This document shows positions 42,103 to 50,941 of a DNA stretch of 55,730 nucleotides, piece after piece (position 1 is the first letter of the stretch; every line of letters starts with the position of its first letter). The notes under the pieces are model-generated. The model did no database searches and was not told the DNA's origin. It saw nothing but the letters and a program-made list of their open reading frames with translations. Both the position numbers and the translations under genes were made by a program. This DNA is from Flavobacteriales bacterium (GTDB lineage Bacteria > Bacteroidota > Bacteroidia > Flavobacteriales_D > Parvicellaceae), in contig JACJZN010000011.1 in NCBI GenBank assembly GCA_020635565.1, forward strand, positions 1 to 55,730. Direction: 5' to 3'.

Positions 42103-43710
42103 TTACTGTTTCATCAATTTTCCAGATTCCAATTTACCATTGATATGCAATCGATAAGCATAAGCTCCTGATGATAGTCTATCAATACCGGGTATCTGCA
42201 TCGTGTAAATCCCCTTGCTATAATATTCATTTCCTGTAGAGATCACTTTTTTGCCGGTAAGGTCAAATACATCCAGTTGAACAGTGCTACTTTCGGGAAG
42301 ATTCAAGAAGAAAAAGGCCTTGTTATTATCGTATCTGAGCTGGTGGTAGTTTAAAATGGTTTTTATATCATCCATCCCAAGGGAGCTACAATCAAATCCC
42401 AGAGAAAGTTTAGTATGTGATGATCCTAAGATCGTATCAGAAGTCAATTCATTCATACACATCCAATCTTGTAGAACAGTAGTATAAACCTCTCTAAAGT
42501 CTGTCGTGAATTTCAAGTTGCCATAAATATCAAGATCACCTAGATCAACATCATTACCTACAAAACCATTCCCATTCACTGCAGGTCCAAACATCATCAT
42601 TGGTGCTGCTGTTCCGTGATCTGTTCCCATAGAACCATTGTCGTTAACTCTTCTTCCGAATTCAGAAAATGTCATGGTCAATACATCCTGATCTTTATTT
42701 CCAGCTTGCAGATCGTCATAAAAGGCTTTAACAGAATCGCCAAATTCAACTAATAGGTCAGGATGTCTGGTGTCTTGCTGAGCATGGGTGTCAAATCCAT
42801 CCAAAGTAAGCATATAGATCTTGGTTTGCAATCCTCCTTTGATCAGTCTGGAAACCAAACTAAGGGATTCACCCAAACCAGCAGGGAAAGAAACAGAGTT
42901 AGTACCATTGTTATAAGCAGTATTAATTGCTTGAGATTGATAATAAGTACTATTAATCATACTCTTCATGAAGTCAAGTTGATCATCATAATAGCATGGA
43001 GCGTTTCCGTTTACTGTGTATAAAGATCCCGTTTGAGCTATTTGATATAAGGATACCGGATCAACTACATTCATTGCCATGTTAAGGTTGTCTTCATTGA
43101 AGAACAACAGATTTCCATCTCCACCTATTTGTAAAGCTAAAGGATCAGTAGGTGGATTAGTAACAAAATCAGGATTTTGATCCCATAAGTATCTGCCTAA
43201 CCATCCTGAGCCATCGGTTTGTCCCATTTGTGAGGAGTCCCAAATATCGGTAGAGGTAAAATGCGATAGATCAGGATTAGCATAGCCAACATTCTGAATC
43301 ACTTTCATCTTTCCATCATCCCATAAACTCTTTAATGAAGTAGCATAATTAGGGACTGAGTACATGGTGTTCAATGCAAGTAGGTCTGTAGTCGGAATTT
43401 TTAAATTGGGTCTGTAACTGGCATAGGTTCCATAATCAAATACAGGAACAAATGTGTTGAGACCATCATTTCCTCCTTTCAATCGAATAATTACTAAAAC
43501 TCTATCACCGGCAGATTTTAGAGCGTTCTGAATTAAAGGAGAAGCTAATAAACTATTTAATGGAAGTGCCGAAAATGCAATGGTTCCGGCTCCTAGTAAA
43601 CCTAAGTTCTTTATAAAATCTCTTCTGCCGATCCCTTGTTTATGGTGTTCATCATGGGCACTACCATCATCAATTCGGCTACCTTTTGGAAGATCTTTGT
43701 GTTGACTCAT
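42103..43710 (-). CDS. DUF1501 protein with twin-arginine signal and T9SS sorting domain
   Basis: About 535 residues from ATG 43710; a TTG at 43737 abutting the upstream stop is an alternative. The N-terminus has a Tat-type signal G-R-R-D-F-I-K-N-L-G-L-L-G-A-G. The central region (about 80-440) has the DUF1501 features I-I-R-L-K-G-G-N-D-G-L-N, Y-M-L-T-L-D-G-F-D-T-H and M-T-F-S-E-F-G-R-R-V. The last 70 residues (V-F-D-L-T-G-K-K-V, Y-T-M-Q, L-S-S-G-A-Y-A-Y-R-L-H-I) are a T9SS type A sorting domain. It is the partner of the DUF1800 gene directly upstream. The DUF1501 fold is related to alkaline-phosphatase/sulfatase enzymes; substrate unknown. Confidence 0.93.
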   Translation of the reverse strand: MSQHKDLPKGSRIDDGSAHDEHHKQGIGRRDFIKNLGLLGAGTIAFSALPLNSLLASPLIQNALKSAGDRVLVIIRLKGGNDGLNTFVPVFDYGTYASYRPNLKIPTTDLLALNTMYSVPNYATSLKSLWDDGKMKVIQNVGYANPDLSHFTSTDIWDSSQMGQTDGSGWLGRYLWDQNPDFVTNPPTDPLALQIGGDGNLLFFNEDNLNMAMNVVDPVSLYQIAQTGSLYTVNGNAPCYYDDQLDFMKSMINSTYYQSQAINTAYNNGTNSVSFPAGLGESLSLVSRLIKGGLQTKIYMLTLDGFDTHAQQDTRHPDLLVEFGDSVKAFYDDLQAGNKDQDVLTMTFSEFGRRVNDNGSMGTDHGTAAPMMMFGPAVNGNGFVGNDVDLGDLDIYGNLKFTTDFREVYTTVLQDWMCMNELTSDTILGSSHTKLSLGFDCSSLGMDDIKTILNYHQLRYDNNKAFFFLNLPESSTVQLDVFDLTGKKVISTGNEYYSKGIYTMQIPGIDRLSSGAYAYRLHINGKLESGKLMKQ

Positions 43711-43737
43711 ATCAGTTGAGTTAGTTAGTTTGTTCAA

Positions 43738-45183
43738 TTAAGCGAGTTGAAATTCTGGTCTTCTTATGATCCATAGCATTAGCTTGTAAACCTGTTCAGG
43801 GACATATTGAAATGTAAGATCCCAAAGTCCAAGATCAAAATAGTTTTGTGGAACAGTTGCTTTCAAAGCTATAGTAGCTTGAGCATAAGATGCAGAATCT
43901 TCAAGTCCTTTGGGGATAAAATAATCTGTAATAGTTTGAGCTACTATCTCTACGTCATTCGAGTTGTTTGAAACATCAATGGCCAATTGTCGCATGTCTT
44001 CTTTGTCTAATTGGGTAAGAACATAGCCAAAATAATCATCCAACATATCCCAGCGTTTAGTAATGGAAGTACCATTGATCCACGAACGATTTCCATTCCA
44101 TCCAGAAACGTCTATTGGATTAAACAGCTGCTGACCTTGATCTACTGTAAGCATTCCAACCAATTGGAGAACAGTGGTGTCAAAACCATAATTACTTTCT
44201 TTGATGGTTGAAATAAGAATGTCTACAGGACTTTTGATCTCAACACTTATGGCGTCATCTTCAAAGAAATGATCACTCTTAAATAACTCTAATAACACAG
44301 GTTCTATTTCAAATCCATTGTTTTGGAATGTCTGTGCCATTCCATCAATAATTGTTTGATTAGGAATAGGGTGCACAAAATGTGTGTAGATCTTGGTACA
44401 AATATGTTGTGCAACTTCGGTTGGACGTTCTTGAAATATAAGGTCATGAACGCCATCAAAATCGTAATTTCCTGTCTGGCCAAATATTGTTTTCGATCCT
44501 GTATCAAATTGATTTGCATCAAAAGTTATTGGAGCACAATCCTCTGTATAAGTTACCCATCCCGTCAAAGCTCTTGCAGCTTCAGTAATATCTTGCTGAG
44601 TGTAGTTGTTGTTAACTCCTAACGTGAATAATTCTAGCAACTCTCTTGCATAATTCTCATTAGGTAATAATTTATAATTTAATCGGCCATCCAGAAATTT
44701 TAGCATAGCTGGATTTTTACCCATTTCCTTGACAAAGGTTTGAAAGTTGCCAAAGGCATATTGCTGCAATAATTTGTGATATTCATACATATAACTAGGA
44801 CATAGGTAATCCACAAATCTTGTTACAAGATGGTTATGCCAGAACAAAGCAAATTTCTCTCTGACACCAGTATTTAACATTTGATTCAACCATTCCAAAT
44901 ACCATTCAGTGTATTGAGCAGTAGCTTCGTTGGTAAAATCACTGTAATCACTATCACTCCAATTGTACCAAGATGGTGGAGTAGGAAGCGGAGCCGCTTT
45001 AGCGTCATTGATCAGGTTGTCGATTAGTTGTCCGGGAGTCAGTAGCAGTCCAGCTTGTATTTCATTAAAATTTGCGCCAAATCCTAATCTTCGGTAAACG
45101 TGTTGTACCCTTAAACTGTTCCAAGGTTTACTGGAGTCTGGTACATAAGCAGCAAGAGTGCCATTTGCACAATTTTGAGCCAT
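43738..45183 (-). CDS. DUF1800-family protein
   Basis: 481 residues. Typical segments are V-Y-R-R-L-G-F-G-A-N-F-N-E-I, F-W-H-N-H-L-V-T-R, N-Y-A-R-E-L-L-E-L-F-T-L-G-V-N and E-A-A-R-A-L-T-G-W. It pairs with the DUF1501 gene, with which it is co-transcribed with no gap. No signal peptide is seen at the ATG at 45183, and an in-frame stop lies just upstream, so it may stay in the cytoplasm or ride out with its partner. Function of the pair is not known. Confidence 0.93.
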   Translation of the reverse strand: MAQNCANGTLAAYVPDSSKPWNSLRVQHVYRRLGFGANFNEIQAGLLLTPGQLIDNLINDAKAAPLPTPPSWYNWSDSDYSDFTNEATAQYTEWYLEWLNQMLNTGVREKFALFWHNHLVTRFVDYLCPSYMYEYHKLLQQYAFGNFQTFVKEMGKNPAMLKFLDGRLNYKLLPNENYARELLELFTLGVNNNYTQQDITEAARALTGWVTYTEDCAPITFDANQFDTGSKTIFGQTGNYDFDGVHDLIFQERPTEVAQHICTKIYTHFVHPIPNQTIIDGMAQTFQNNGFEIEPVLLELFKSDHFFEDDAISVEIKSPVDILISTIKESNYGFDTTVLQLVGMLTVDQGQQLFNPIDVSGWNGNRSWINGTSITKRWDMLDDYFGYVLTQLDKEDMRQLAIDVSNNSNDVEIVAQTITDYFIPKGLEDSASYAQATIALKATVPQNYFDLGLWDLTFQYVPEQVYKLMLWIIRRPEFQLA

Positions 45184-45274
45184 AAACTGAAATTAATTAT
45201 TGCTCAGAAATTTAGGATTTTTTTTTAAAAGATGAATTTGTGTTTTTCGAAAAGGGATAAAAAAGTGTTATAAA

Positions 45275-45706
45275 CTACTCTTTAAGGGTTAATTTCAAAA
45301 ATTCCTCCATTTGCTTTTGATCCAGACTAAAGGCATTTTGTTTGAAAGTAGTGAAATAGAGTTTGTCATTATTATAGGTAATCTCAATCCATTTCATCTT
45401 TCTTTTCTGAGGAGCCAAGCTTAGCACTGCATTATTTAGATCAATTTCAATCGCTGGACTATTCTTTTGATCAGGTTTATACGTTAAAAGAGATCCATTT
45501 AATGTCAGTACTCCATTCGTATCAAAGAACTTAAAGCCTTTTCCCGAAAATGTTTTTTCTGAGGCACAATGAAAATAGGCAGCGAAATCGGGTTGGTCTA
45601 TCACTTCATTATTCATCACTTTATTAATAGCGTTCTTCTCTTTGTGTTTTTTGTAAAAGATCATCACTATCGCAACAATCAATCCTATAATAGCTCCTTC
45701 TATCAT
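45275..45706 (-). CDS. Hypothetical membrane-anchored protein
   Basis: 143 residues. An N-terminal membrane anchor (M-I-E-G-A-I-I-G-L-I-V-A-I-V-M-I-F) leads to a basic stretch (K-K-H-K-E-K-N) and a beta-rich soluble part (L-T-L-N-G-S-L-L-T-Y-K). No family recognised. It lies 18 bases after the next upstream gene on the same strand. Confidence 0.68.
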   Translation of the reverse strand: MIEGAIIGLIVAIVMIFYKKHKEKNAINKVMNNEVIDQPDFAAYFHCASEKTFSGKGFKFFDTNGVLTLNGSLLTYKPDQKNSPAIEIDLNNAVLSLAPQKRKMKWIEITYNNDKLYFTTFKQNAFSLDQKQMEEFLKLTLKE

Positions 45707-45724
45707 ATTGTTTAGGGGGTATTT

Positions 45725-46288
45725 CTATGTATTAAAGTTTTCTCTTTTTAAAATGGCGCTTCTTTTTATTTTATCAAATAAGAATTCGGCTTCTTCTCGG
45801 TTGATGTTATTTCCAAATTGTATGGTTTCAGTTCCAAAACTAAATTTGATCTTACCGCCACTGTTCTTTACAAATCCAGGTTGATATTTTCCTTTTCTAA
45901 CCTCAGGAGTTGGATTGTCGTTAAACATGAGATCTTTGATAGAGCCTATGTCGTAATTGTTTTTCGAGCCTATACCAAGGACCGTTTTTTCAATTCGAAT
46001 ACCCTGATGGGTCACAATTATGATCTCAAAACCTAATATTTGCCAGAGTATAAAGAACATTACAAACAATCCGGCTACCGTCCAAATGGTAACCCAAACT
46101 AACATGAATATTTTTGCCAGAATGAAGGTGTTTGGATCAAAGATCTGCTTCAGCACAAAATATTCACCAACAGACCACATACTCAACCAAAAAATAAGAA
46201 ATATAACAACAAGCAGATGCCTTTTGGATCGTATCTGGATTTTCAACTCATGAAAATCTTCGGTAAGTTTAAACTTGTCTGAATTCAA
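45725..46288 (-). CDS. Hypothetical membrane protein with PH-like tail
   Basis: 187 residues with two membrane segments (about 26-48 and 60-90) and a C-terminal soluble part (about 90-187) of alternating strands (I-E-K-T-V-L-G-I-G, F-S-F-G-T-E-T-I-Q-F-G). The layout resembles bacterial PH-domain membrane proteins, but I would not assign one. Co-transcribed with the following gene. Confidence 0.65.
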   Translation of the reverse strand: MNSDKFKLTEDFHELKIQIRSKRHLLVVIFLIFWLSMWSVGEYFVLKQIFDPNTFILAKIFMLVWVTIWTVAGLFVMFFILWQILGFEIIIVTHQGIRIEKTVLGIGSKNNYDIGSIKDLMFNDNPTPEVRKGKYQPGFVKNSGGKIKFSFGTETIQFGNNINREEAEFLFDKIKRSAILKRENFNT

Positions 46289-46332
46289 AAACTATGACTT
46301 GATTGTAATTGAGAGCCGAAGTTATAAAAATC

Positions 46333-46362
46333 TTTCAAGAGGATATCTATTCGTTATCTTTG
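46333..46362 (+). promoter_or_regulatory. Promoter of the HEAT-like/cupin/GNAT operon
   Basis: TTTC (46333-46336), 18 bases, then TATCTTTG followed by C (46355-46362), 18 bases before the ATG at 46380. It is among the best matches to the Bacteroidota promoter in this window. Confidence 0.6.
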
Positions 46363-46379
46363 CATCCTAAATTGAATTT

Positions 46380-46907
46380 ATGTCAACAACGCAAAATAAA
46401 GTCATTGATGGAATTCTTGCTGATTTTGAGTCCGAAGATGATGCGATTATTCTAGACGCTTTAAAAAGAGTAAAAAGTAAAGGCAATGCATCTGTTATTA
46501 AGCCAATGGTTGCAGTTTATAGTACTAGTGAAAGTGATGAGGTAAGAGGTGAGATAAGATCATTATTGGCTCAGATAAAAGTAAAGAATGCTTTGATAGA
46601 GATGGTTGAATCTCTTGCTGAAGGTGATGATGATGTAAATGAAATGTTGTTGTTCTCTATCTGGAATGCAAATCTGAATGCTTCTGAGTACTTAGCAGAA
46701 ATAGTAGATGCTTCTTGTAGAGGAGATTACATGGTTGCCCTTGAAGGTCTTACTGTTATCGAAAATATGGATGGTCCATTTTCAGAAGAAGTATTGAATG
46801 ATGCAAGATTAGTGTTGAATGAGTATTTCAATAATGAGGAGGATGAGAAAGTAGATCTGATGAAATCAATTTTAGGGATCATCAATAATTTTGAGGAAAG
46901 TTATTAA
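46380..46907 (+). CDS. HEAT-repeat-like hypothetical protein
   Basis: 175 residues, acidic and helical, without signal peptide. The N-terminal unit L-D-A-L-K-R-V-K-S-K-G-N-A-S-V-I-K-P-M-V and the next (S-D-E-V-R-G-E-I-R-S-L-L-A-Q-I-K) look like HEAT repeats, so a scaffold or binding role is likely. The cupin gene starts two bases after its stop. Confidence 0.72.
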   Translation: MSTTQNKVIDGILADFESEDDAIILDALKRVKSKGNASVIKPMVAVYSTSESDEVRGEIRSLLAQIKVKNALIEMVESLAEGDDDVNEMLLFSIWNANLNASEYLAEIVDASCRGDYMVALEGLTVIENMDGPFSEEVLNDARLVLNEYFNNEEDEKVDLMKSILGIINNFEESY

Positions 46908-46909
46908 GC

Positions 46910-47413
46910 GTGAACTCAGAGATTGATAAGATCGTATCTAGATTAGGATTAGTTTCGCATCCTGAAGGTGGGTATTACAAAGAAACCTATCGCAGTAGTC
47001 AGATAATCGGAGCGAATTGTTTAGACGGATTTTCAGGTGATAGAAATTACTGCACAAGTATCTACTTTTTGTTGACCTCAGATAATTTTTCGGCTTTTCA
47101 TCGAATCAAACAAGATGAGATCTGGCATTTTTATCAAGGATCTCCTCTTTATGTTCATGTCATCTACCCAGATGGGAATTATGTGCGACATCAAGTAGGG
47201 ATGAATCTTGATGGTGGTCAAGAACCTCAGTTAACTGTACCTGCTGGTTGTTGGTTTGCCAGTAGTGTAAAGAACAAGAATGATTACTCATTTGTAGGAT
47301 GTACAGTTGCACCCGGATTTGATTTTGAAGATTTCGAATTGGCAACTTATTCTGATCTGAGTGAGATTTATCCACAACATAGAGATTTGATAAAATCATT
47401 GACCAGAATATGA
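46910..47413 (+). CDS. DUF985 cupin-domain protein
   Basis: 167 residues from GTG 46910. The DUF985 signature L-V-S-H-P-E-G-G-Y-Y-K-E-T-Y-R is at about 15-29, followed by S-T/I-Y-F-L-L-T, F-H-R-I-K-Q-D-E-I-W-H-F-Y-Q-G and V-A-P-G-F-D-F-E-D-F-E. This is the YML079-like cupin fold related to sugar epimerases such as RmlC; a small sugar ligand is possible. Its stop and the GNAT start overlap by four bases (ATGA). Confidence 0.92.
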   Translation: MNSEIDKIVSRLGLVSHPEGGYYKETYRSSQIIGANCLDGFSGDRNYCTSIYFLLTSDNFSAFHRIKQDEIWHFYQGSPLYVHVIYPDGNYVRHQVGMNLDGGQEPQLTVPAGCWFASSVKNKNDYSFVGCTVAPGFDFEDFELATYSDLSEIYPQHRDLIKSLTRI

Positions 47414-47886
47414 TCAGAAAGATCCAAATATCAGATAATAAGCCATGTGCAACAATGATTCGTGGAGTGTTTGATGAATTAGGCGCAGCTACAAAGGGAA
47501 CTGTTTATGAAGACCCAACAACCGATCGGCTTTTTGAATTGTTTGATAGGGAAAGTGCTGTATTATTTGTTTTGGAATTGAATGGGGAGATCAAGGGAAG
47601 TTGTGGAGTTTATCCTACAGAAAATCTGCCTGATGGAGTAGCCGAACTTGTTAAGTTCTACATTTCAGGAGATCAGAGGGGTAAAGGTTGGGGGAGAGCA
47701 TTAATGATGAAAAGTGAGGAAGAAGCTCGAAAATTAGGATACAATAAACTTTACATTGAGTCGACTGATGATTTTATAGCAGCAGTGACAATGTATGAAA
47801 AGAATGGCTACAAAATGTTGTCAGCACCTTTGGGTAATTCAGGTCATCCGGGTTGTAAAATTTGGATGTTGAAGAATTTAATTTAA
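47410..47886 (+). CDS. GNAT-family N-acetyltransferase
   Basis: 158 residues. The acetyl-CoA-binding motif is Q-R-G-K-G-W-G-R-A-L-M (about 94-104) with L-Y-I-E-S-T-D-D-F-I-A-A-V-T-M-Y-E-K-N-G-Y after it. The acceptor substrate cannot be predicted. It starts inside the cupin stop and its stop overlaps that of the convergent MORN-like gene by four bases. Confidence 0.93.
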   Translation: MIRKIQISDNKPCATMIRGVFDELGAATKGTVYEDPTTDRLFELFDRESAVLFVLELNGEIKGSCGVYPTENLPDGVAELVKFYISGDQRGKGWGRALMMKSEEEARKLGYNKLYIESTDDFIAAVTMYEKNGYKMLSAPLGNSGHPGCKIWMLKNLI

Positions 47887-48305
47887 TCTGAAGGGCAGCT
47901 AAGTCCTCGAGCACTGATTTTTTGTTTAAGCTTTCCATTTCTATTATATCTATAAATGGATAATCCATAAAACATACACCAATCTCCATTGGGTTTATTC
48001 TTTCTGTAGAATCCACGTGACATTACAAATCCCTCTGAATCAATTGATCGCCATAATCCAGTTTTCATGCCTTGATGGTATTGACCAAAAATTATGATGT
48101 TAATAGTTGTATCAAAGAATTGTACGGATCTAAACTCAACAGCCTGACCATCTAACTTATCATTTTTATAATTGAAGAAGCCAAATATTGAGTCAGATGA
48201 TCCCTTGAACTGAATAGAATCGTAATGGATATTAAGGAAGGTCGTATCTGATTTAGACCTTGCTATGAATTGTAAATTAAATAGAAGGAAAATAATAATC
48301 GCCAA
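47883..48305 (-). CDS. Small exported MORN-repeat-like protein
   Basis: 140 residues from TTG 48305. A hydrophobic N-terminus (I-I-I-F-L-L-F-N-L-Q) suggests a signal segment. The body has MORN/toxin-antitoxin-YwqK-like units (G-Q-Y-H-Q-G-M-K-T-G-L-W-R, R-K-N-K-P-N-G-D-W). It is a shorter, diverged relative of the upstream lipoprotein, 13 bases away, and the two likely arose by duplication. Confidence 0.68.
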   Translation of the reverse strand: MAIIIFLLFNLQFIARSKSDTTFLNIHYDSIQFKGSSDSIFGFFNYKNDKLDGQAVEFRSVQFFDTTINIIIFGQYHQGMKTGLWRSIDSEGFVMSRGFYRKNKPNGDWCMFYGLSIYRYNRNGKLKQKISARGLSCPSD

Positions 48306-48318
48306 TCTTTTAGATCGG

Positions 48319-49059
48319 CTAATTTTCTAATTCCATGATTCCATCAACATAATGTTCAATGGTGATGATATTGCCGAGTGTATCAAACTTGATATAATCA
48401 CCCTGCATTTTGTTTTCTTCATAGGTAACCTGACCTGCTAACATCCCATTTGGATGGAATTCTTCGTAAAGGCCATTGATCAATTCCATATCAAAGGTAG
48501 TCTGTGTTCTGATCTTTCCGTCTGCATAATACTGAATGGCTTTTCCCATTTTATATCCATCGGCATAATCAGTAGCCTCTTCTAAGTATCCAGTTTCATT
48601 GTAATAATACCAAGTTCCCTCCATCTTGCCATCTTTCCAAGAAACAACTGTCTGAAGATTGCCATTGTCATAGTAGGTTTTAGATTCTCCATCAGGCTTT
48701 CCATCAACCCAATTACTTTGTTCGATCAGATTTCCAGCATCATTCCAATAGAGCCATTGTCCAGAAGGAGTTCCACTAATATAATTCCCTCGACTGAGTG
48801 GTTTTCCATCTTCACTATATGATGCAAACAAACCATCTAATTCACCATTAGTGTATACCGCAGAATCTTTTAATTGCCCATTTTGATATCTCGTGATCCA
48901 AAGACCATGTTTTTGGTTGTTGTCATTGTATTCACCTTCTTCTAATTTTATGGCCTCGACATTGTTATCATCATCGCCATTAGATTCGTTAGTTTGATCT
49001 TTGCAACTAACAGCTAAAAAGATTAATACTATGGATGTATAGAGTAACGAGATTTTCAT
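48319..49059 (-). CDS. MORN-repeat (YwqK-like) lipoprotein
   Basis: 246 residues. Lipobox L-A-V-S-C at C19, an acidic linker, then about eight repeats of roughly 23 residues of the form G-x-x-x-G-x-W-x-x-Y/W-x-x-x-G (for example Y-Y-D-N-G-N-L-Q, W-Y-Y-N-E-T-G-Y-L-E-E, Y-A-D-G-K). Such repeats form extended beta ribbons used as surface binding modules, also in YwqK-type antitoxins. The outer-membrane lipoprotein role is inferred. Confidence 0.88.
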   Translation of the reverse strand: MKISLLYTSIVLIFLAVSCKDQTNESNGDDDNNVEAIKLEEGEYNDNNQKHGLWITRYQNGQLKDSAVYTNGELDGLFASYSEDGKPLSRGNYISGTPSGQWLYWNDAGNLIEQSNWVDGKPDGESKTYYDNGNLQTVVSWKDGKMEGTWYYYNETGYLEEATDYADGYKMGKAIQYYADGKIRTQTTFDMELINGLYEEFHPNGMLAGQVTYEENKMQGDYIKFDTLGNIITIEHYVDGIMELEN

Positions 49060-49086
49060 ATCTTTCCAAAGTTAAAAAATAAACTG

Positions 49087-49545
49087 ATGCAAATACTGAA
49101 TACTTTCGATCCAGCAACTACAGAGATCATGATCAATAGAATTGATAAGATTAAACCTGATACATTACCACAATGGGGAAAAATGAATGCTCCTCAGATG
49201 TTGGCGCATTTAAACGTTGCTTATGCTATAGCTTATGGTGATATGGAAGCAAAATATAATCCGATTGCAAAGTTTATGTTGAAATTGTTGGTGAAGAACA
49301 TTGTGGTAGGTGATAAACCTTATTCTAAAAATTCTAGAACTGCTCCTGCATTCTTAATAGCAGACGAAAGAGAGTTTGAAAAGGAAAAATCTCGTTTGAT
49401 TGAGTACATTAAAAAAACAGAGTCGAATGGTACTAGTTATTTTGAAGGAAAGGAGAGTGCTTCCTTTGGTAAATTGACGGCAAAAGAATGGAGTAATATG
49501 TTCTCTAAGCATTTAGATCATCACCTAACCCAATTTGGAGTTTAG
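49087..49545 (+). CDS. DUF1569 (DinB-like) protein
   Basis: 152 residues. The motif W-G-K-M-N-A-P-Q-M-L-A-H-L-N-V-A and the late W-S-N-M-F-S-K-H-L-D-H-H-L-T-Q-F-G carry histidines in the DinB four-helix metal-site positions. Many family members are thiol-transferase-like or of unknown function. Cytoplasmic. Its stop overlaps that of the convergent MATE gene by four bases. Confidence 0.9.
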   Translation: MQILNTFDPATTEIMINRIDKIKPDTLPQWGKMNAPQMLAHLNVAYAIAYGDMEAKYNPIAKFMLKLLVKNIVVGDKPYSKNSRTAPAFLIADEREFEKEKSRLIEYIKKTESNGTSYFEGKESASFGKLTAKEWSNMFSKHLDHHLTQFGV

Positions 49546-50876
49546 ATCTTTACTTTCCAACTACCAAATTTCAAGTAAGCCCATGCCATCAAACCTAAAA
49601 AGGTGAAATACACAAATTCACCGCACCAAACCCAATAGATCTCTGGTTTCCAGTAGCTGATCAAAGCATATGTGAATCCCAAGTAAATAGTTATGTTTAT
49701 GCACTCAATAAGCATAGATATAACTGTTTTTCCTGTTCCGGTGACTCCGTTGAATAGAATGAAGGCAACACTGAAGAAAATGATCGAGAAGTTGATCACC
49801 CATAGTGTTTTTATAGCATCAGGTACCAAGCTCAAATTATCAGTATAGAGCAGTATGAGCTGCTCAGAAAAAATAAAACTGATGATAGACAGGGGTATGA
49901 TCATCGCAATACTCAATCCAATGATTTTCCAAACTGTGGGAAGAACTTCATTTGATCTTCCTTCTCCAATCAAATTGCTGGTGAGCGTATTGGCTGCAAT
50001 ACTCAGTCCAAAGATTGGTATGGTCAACACCATATAGATACTTTTCACAATATGAGATATGGCTAATTCGGATTCTCCAGTCCATTCAATCATGGCAAAG
50101 AAAGCAAACCATGATCCAAGTGTTATGAAATTTTGGAACATGATGGGAACTGAAGTTCTTAATATGTCCTTGAGTAAGGTTAAGTCTGGAGGTTCAAATC
50201 TGAACAATTCATAAACCTTATTCCCTTTGTGATTAACGGTGTAGAAAATAATAAAGACCATAGCCGCAAATTCAGCTATTACTGACGCCAAGGCTGCTCC
50301 TTCGATTCCCATTTTAGGGAGGCCAAAATGACCAAATATTAGTCCGTAATCCAAGATGACATTTGTCATGGACATTATAAATGTCGATAGCATGAGAATT
50401 CGTGTTCTGGTTATACCCACATAAAAGGCATTAAAAGAGAAGTTGATAAAAGCGAATAAAATTCCCCAAGATCTCATATCAATAAAGGCGGTGGCCTTTT
50501 CATATATAGCCTTAGATTCTACAACACCATGTAGTAAACCAGGTGCCAGAAACTTAAACATAAGCAGCATTAAAATTCCTAATGGAATTACGAAATAGAT
50601 CGTTTGATCAAGTAATCTACCGATTGCATTGTAATTCTTCTCTCCATTCCTCCTTCCAATAATGATCTGGGAACCTGTCGTAAATCCCATTCCGGTAATA
50701 GCAAATATAAAGTAGAGTATACCCGCATTTCCTGCCGCACCGACTTGTATATCTCCTAAATTACCAAGGAAAGCTGTGTCGGTAACATTTACAATGTTCT
50801 GCGCAACACCACCCACCATGATCGGAAGTGCGATCTGGCCAATGTTTTTAGTTGATATGCTATTGGAAATTTTCAT
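49542..50876 (-). CDS. MATE-family multidrug/cation exporter
   Basis: 444 residues with twelve hydrophobic segments. The N-terminus is I-G-Q-I-A-L-P-I-M-V-G-G-V-A-Q-N-I-V-N-V-T-D-T-A-F-L-G and the repeat half mirrors it (G-W-... F-A-M-I). It pumps organic cations or drugs across the inner membrane using Na+ or H+. The ATG at 50876 lies five bases after the T-run of an intrinsic terminator, so expression depends on read-through or on an unseen promoter. Confidence 0.94.
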   Translation of the reverse strand: MKISNSISTKNIGQIALPIMVGGVAQNIVNVTDTAFLGNLGDIQVGAAGNAGILYFIFAITGMGFTTGSQIIIGRRNGEKNYNAIGRLLDQTIYFVIPLGILMLLMFKFLAPGLLHGVVESKAIYEKATAFIDMRSWGILFAFINFSFNAFYVGITRTRILMLSTFIMSMTNVILDYGLIFGHFGLPKMGIEGAALASVIAEFAAMVFIIFYTVNHKGNKVYELFRFEPPDLTLLKDILRTSVPIMFQNFITLGSWFAFFAMIEWTGESELAISHIVKSIYMVLTIPIFGLSIAANTLTSNLIGEGRSNEVLPTVWKIIGLSIAMIIPLSIISFIFSEQLILLYTDNLSLVPDAIKTLWVINFSIIFFSVAFILFNGVTGTGKTVISMLIECINITIYLGFTYALISYWKPEIYWVWCGEFVYFTFLGLMAWAYLKFGSWKVKI

Positions 50877-50880
50877 TCAT

Positions 50881-50921
50881 AAAAAAAGCCATCGTTCCAT
50901 GTTATCGGAATAGATGGCTTT
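50881..50921 (-). terminator. Intrinsic terminator after the transaldolase-CBS gene
   Basis: On the minus strand AAAGCCATC and GATGGCTTT form a 9-bp stem extended by an inner TTCC/GGAA pairing, followed by seven T. The gene 50942-51952 ends 20 bases upstream, and the MATE start codon is immediately downstream. Confidence 0.85.
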
Positions 50922-50941
50922 CTAAATTTATCTTAGTTCGA

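Noticed and set aside
48319..49059. YwqK-type immunity protein of a toxin system
   Set aside because: No toxin or secretion-effector gene adjoins it, and MORN-like lipoproteins are common in Bacteroidota without toxins.
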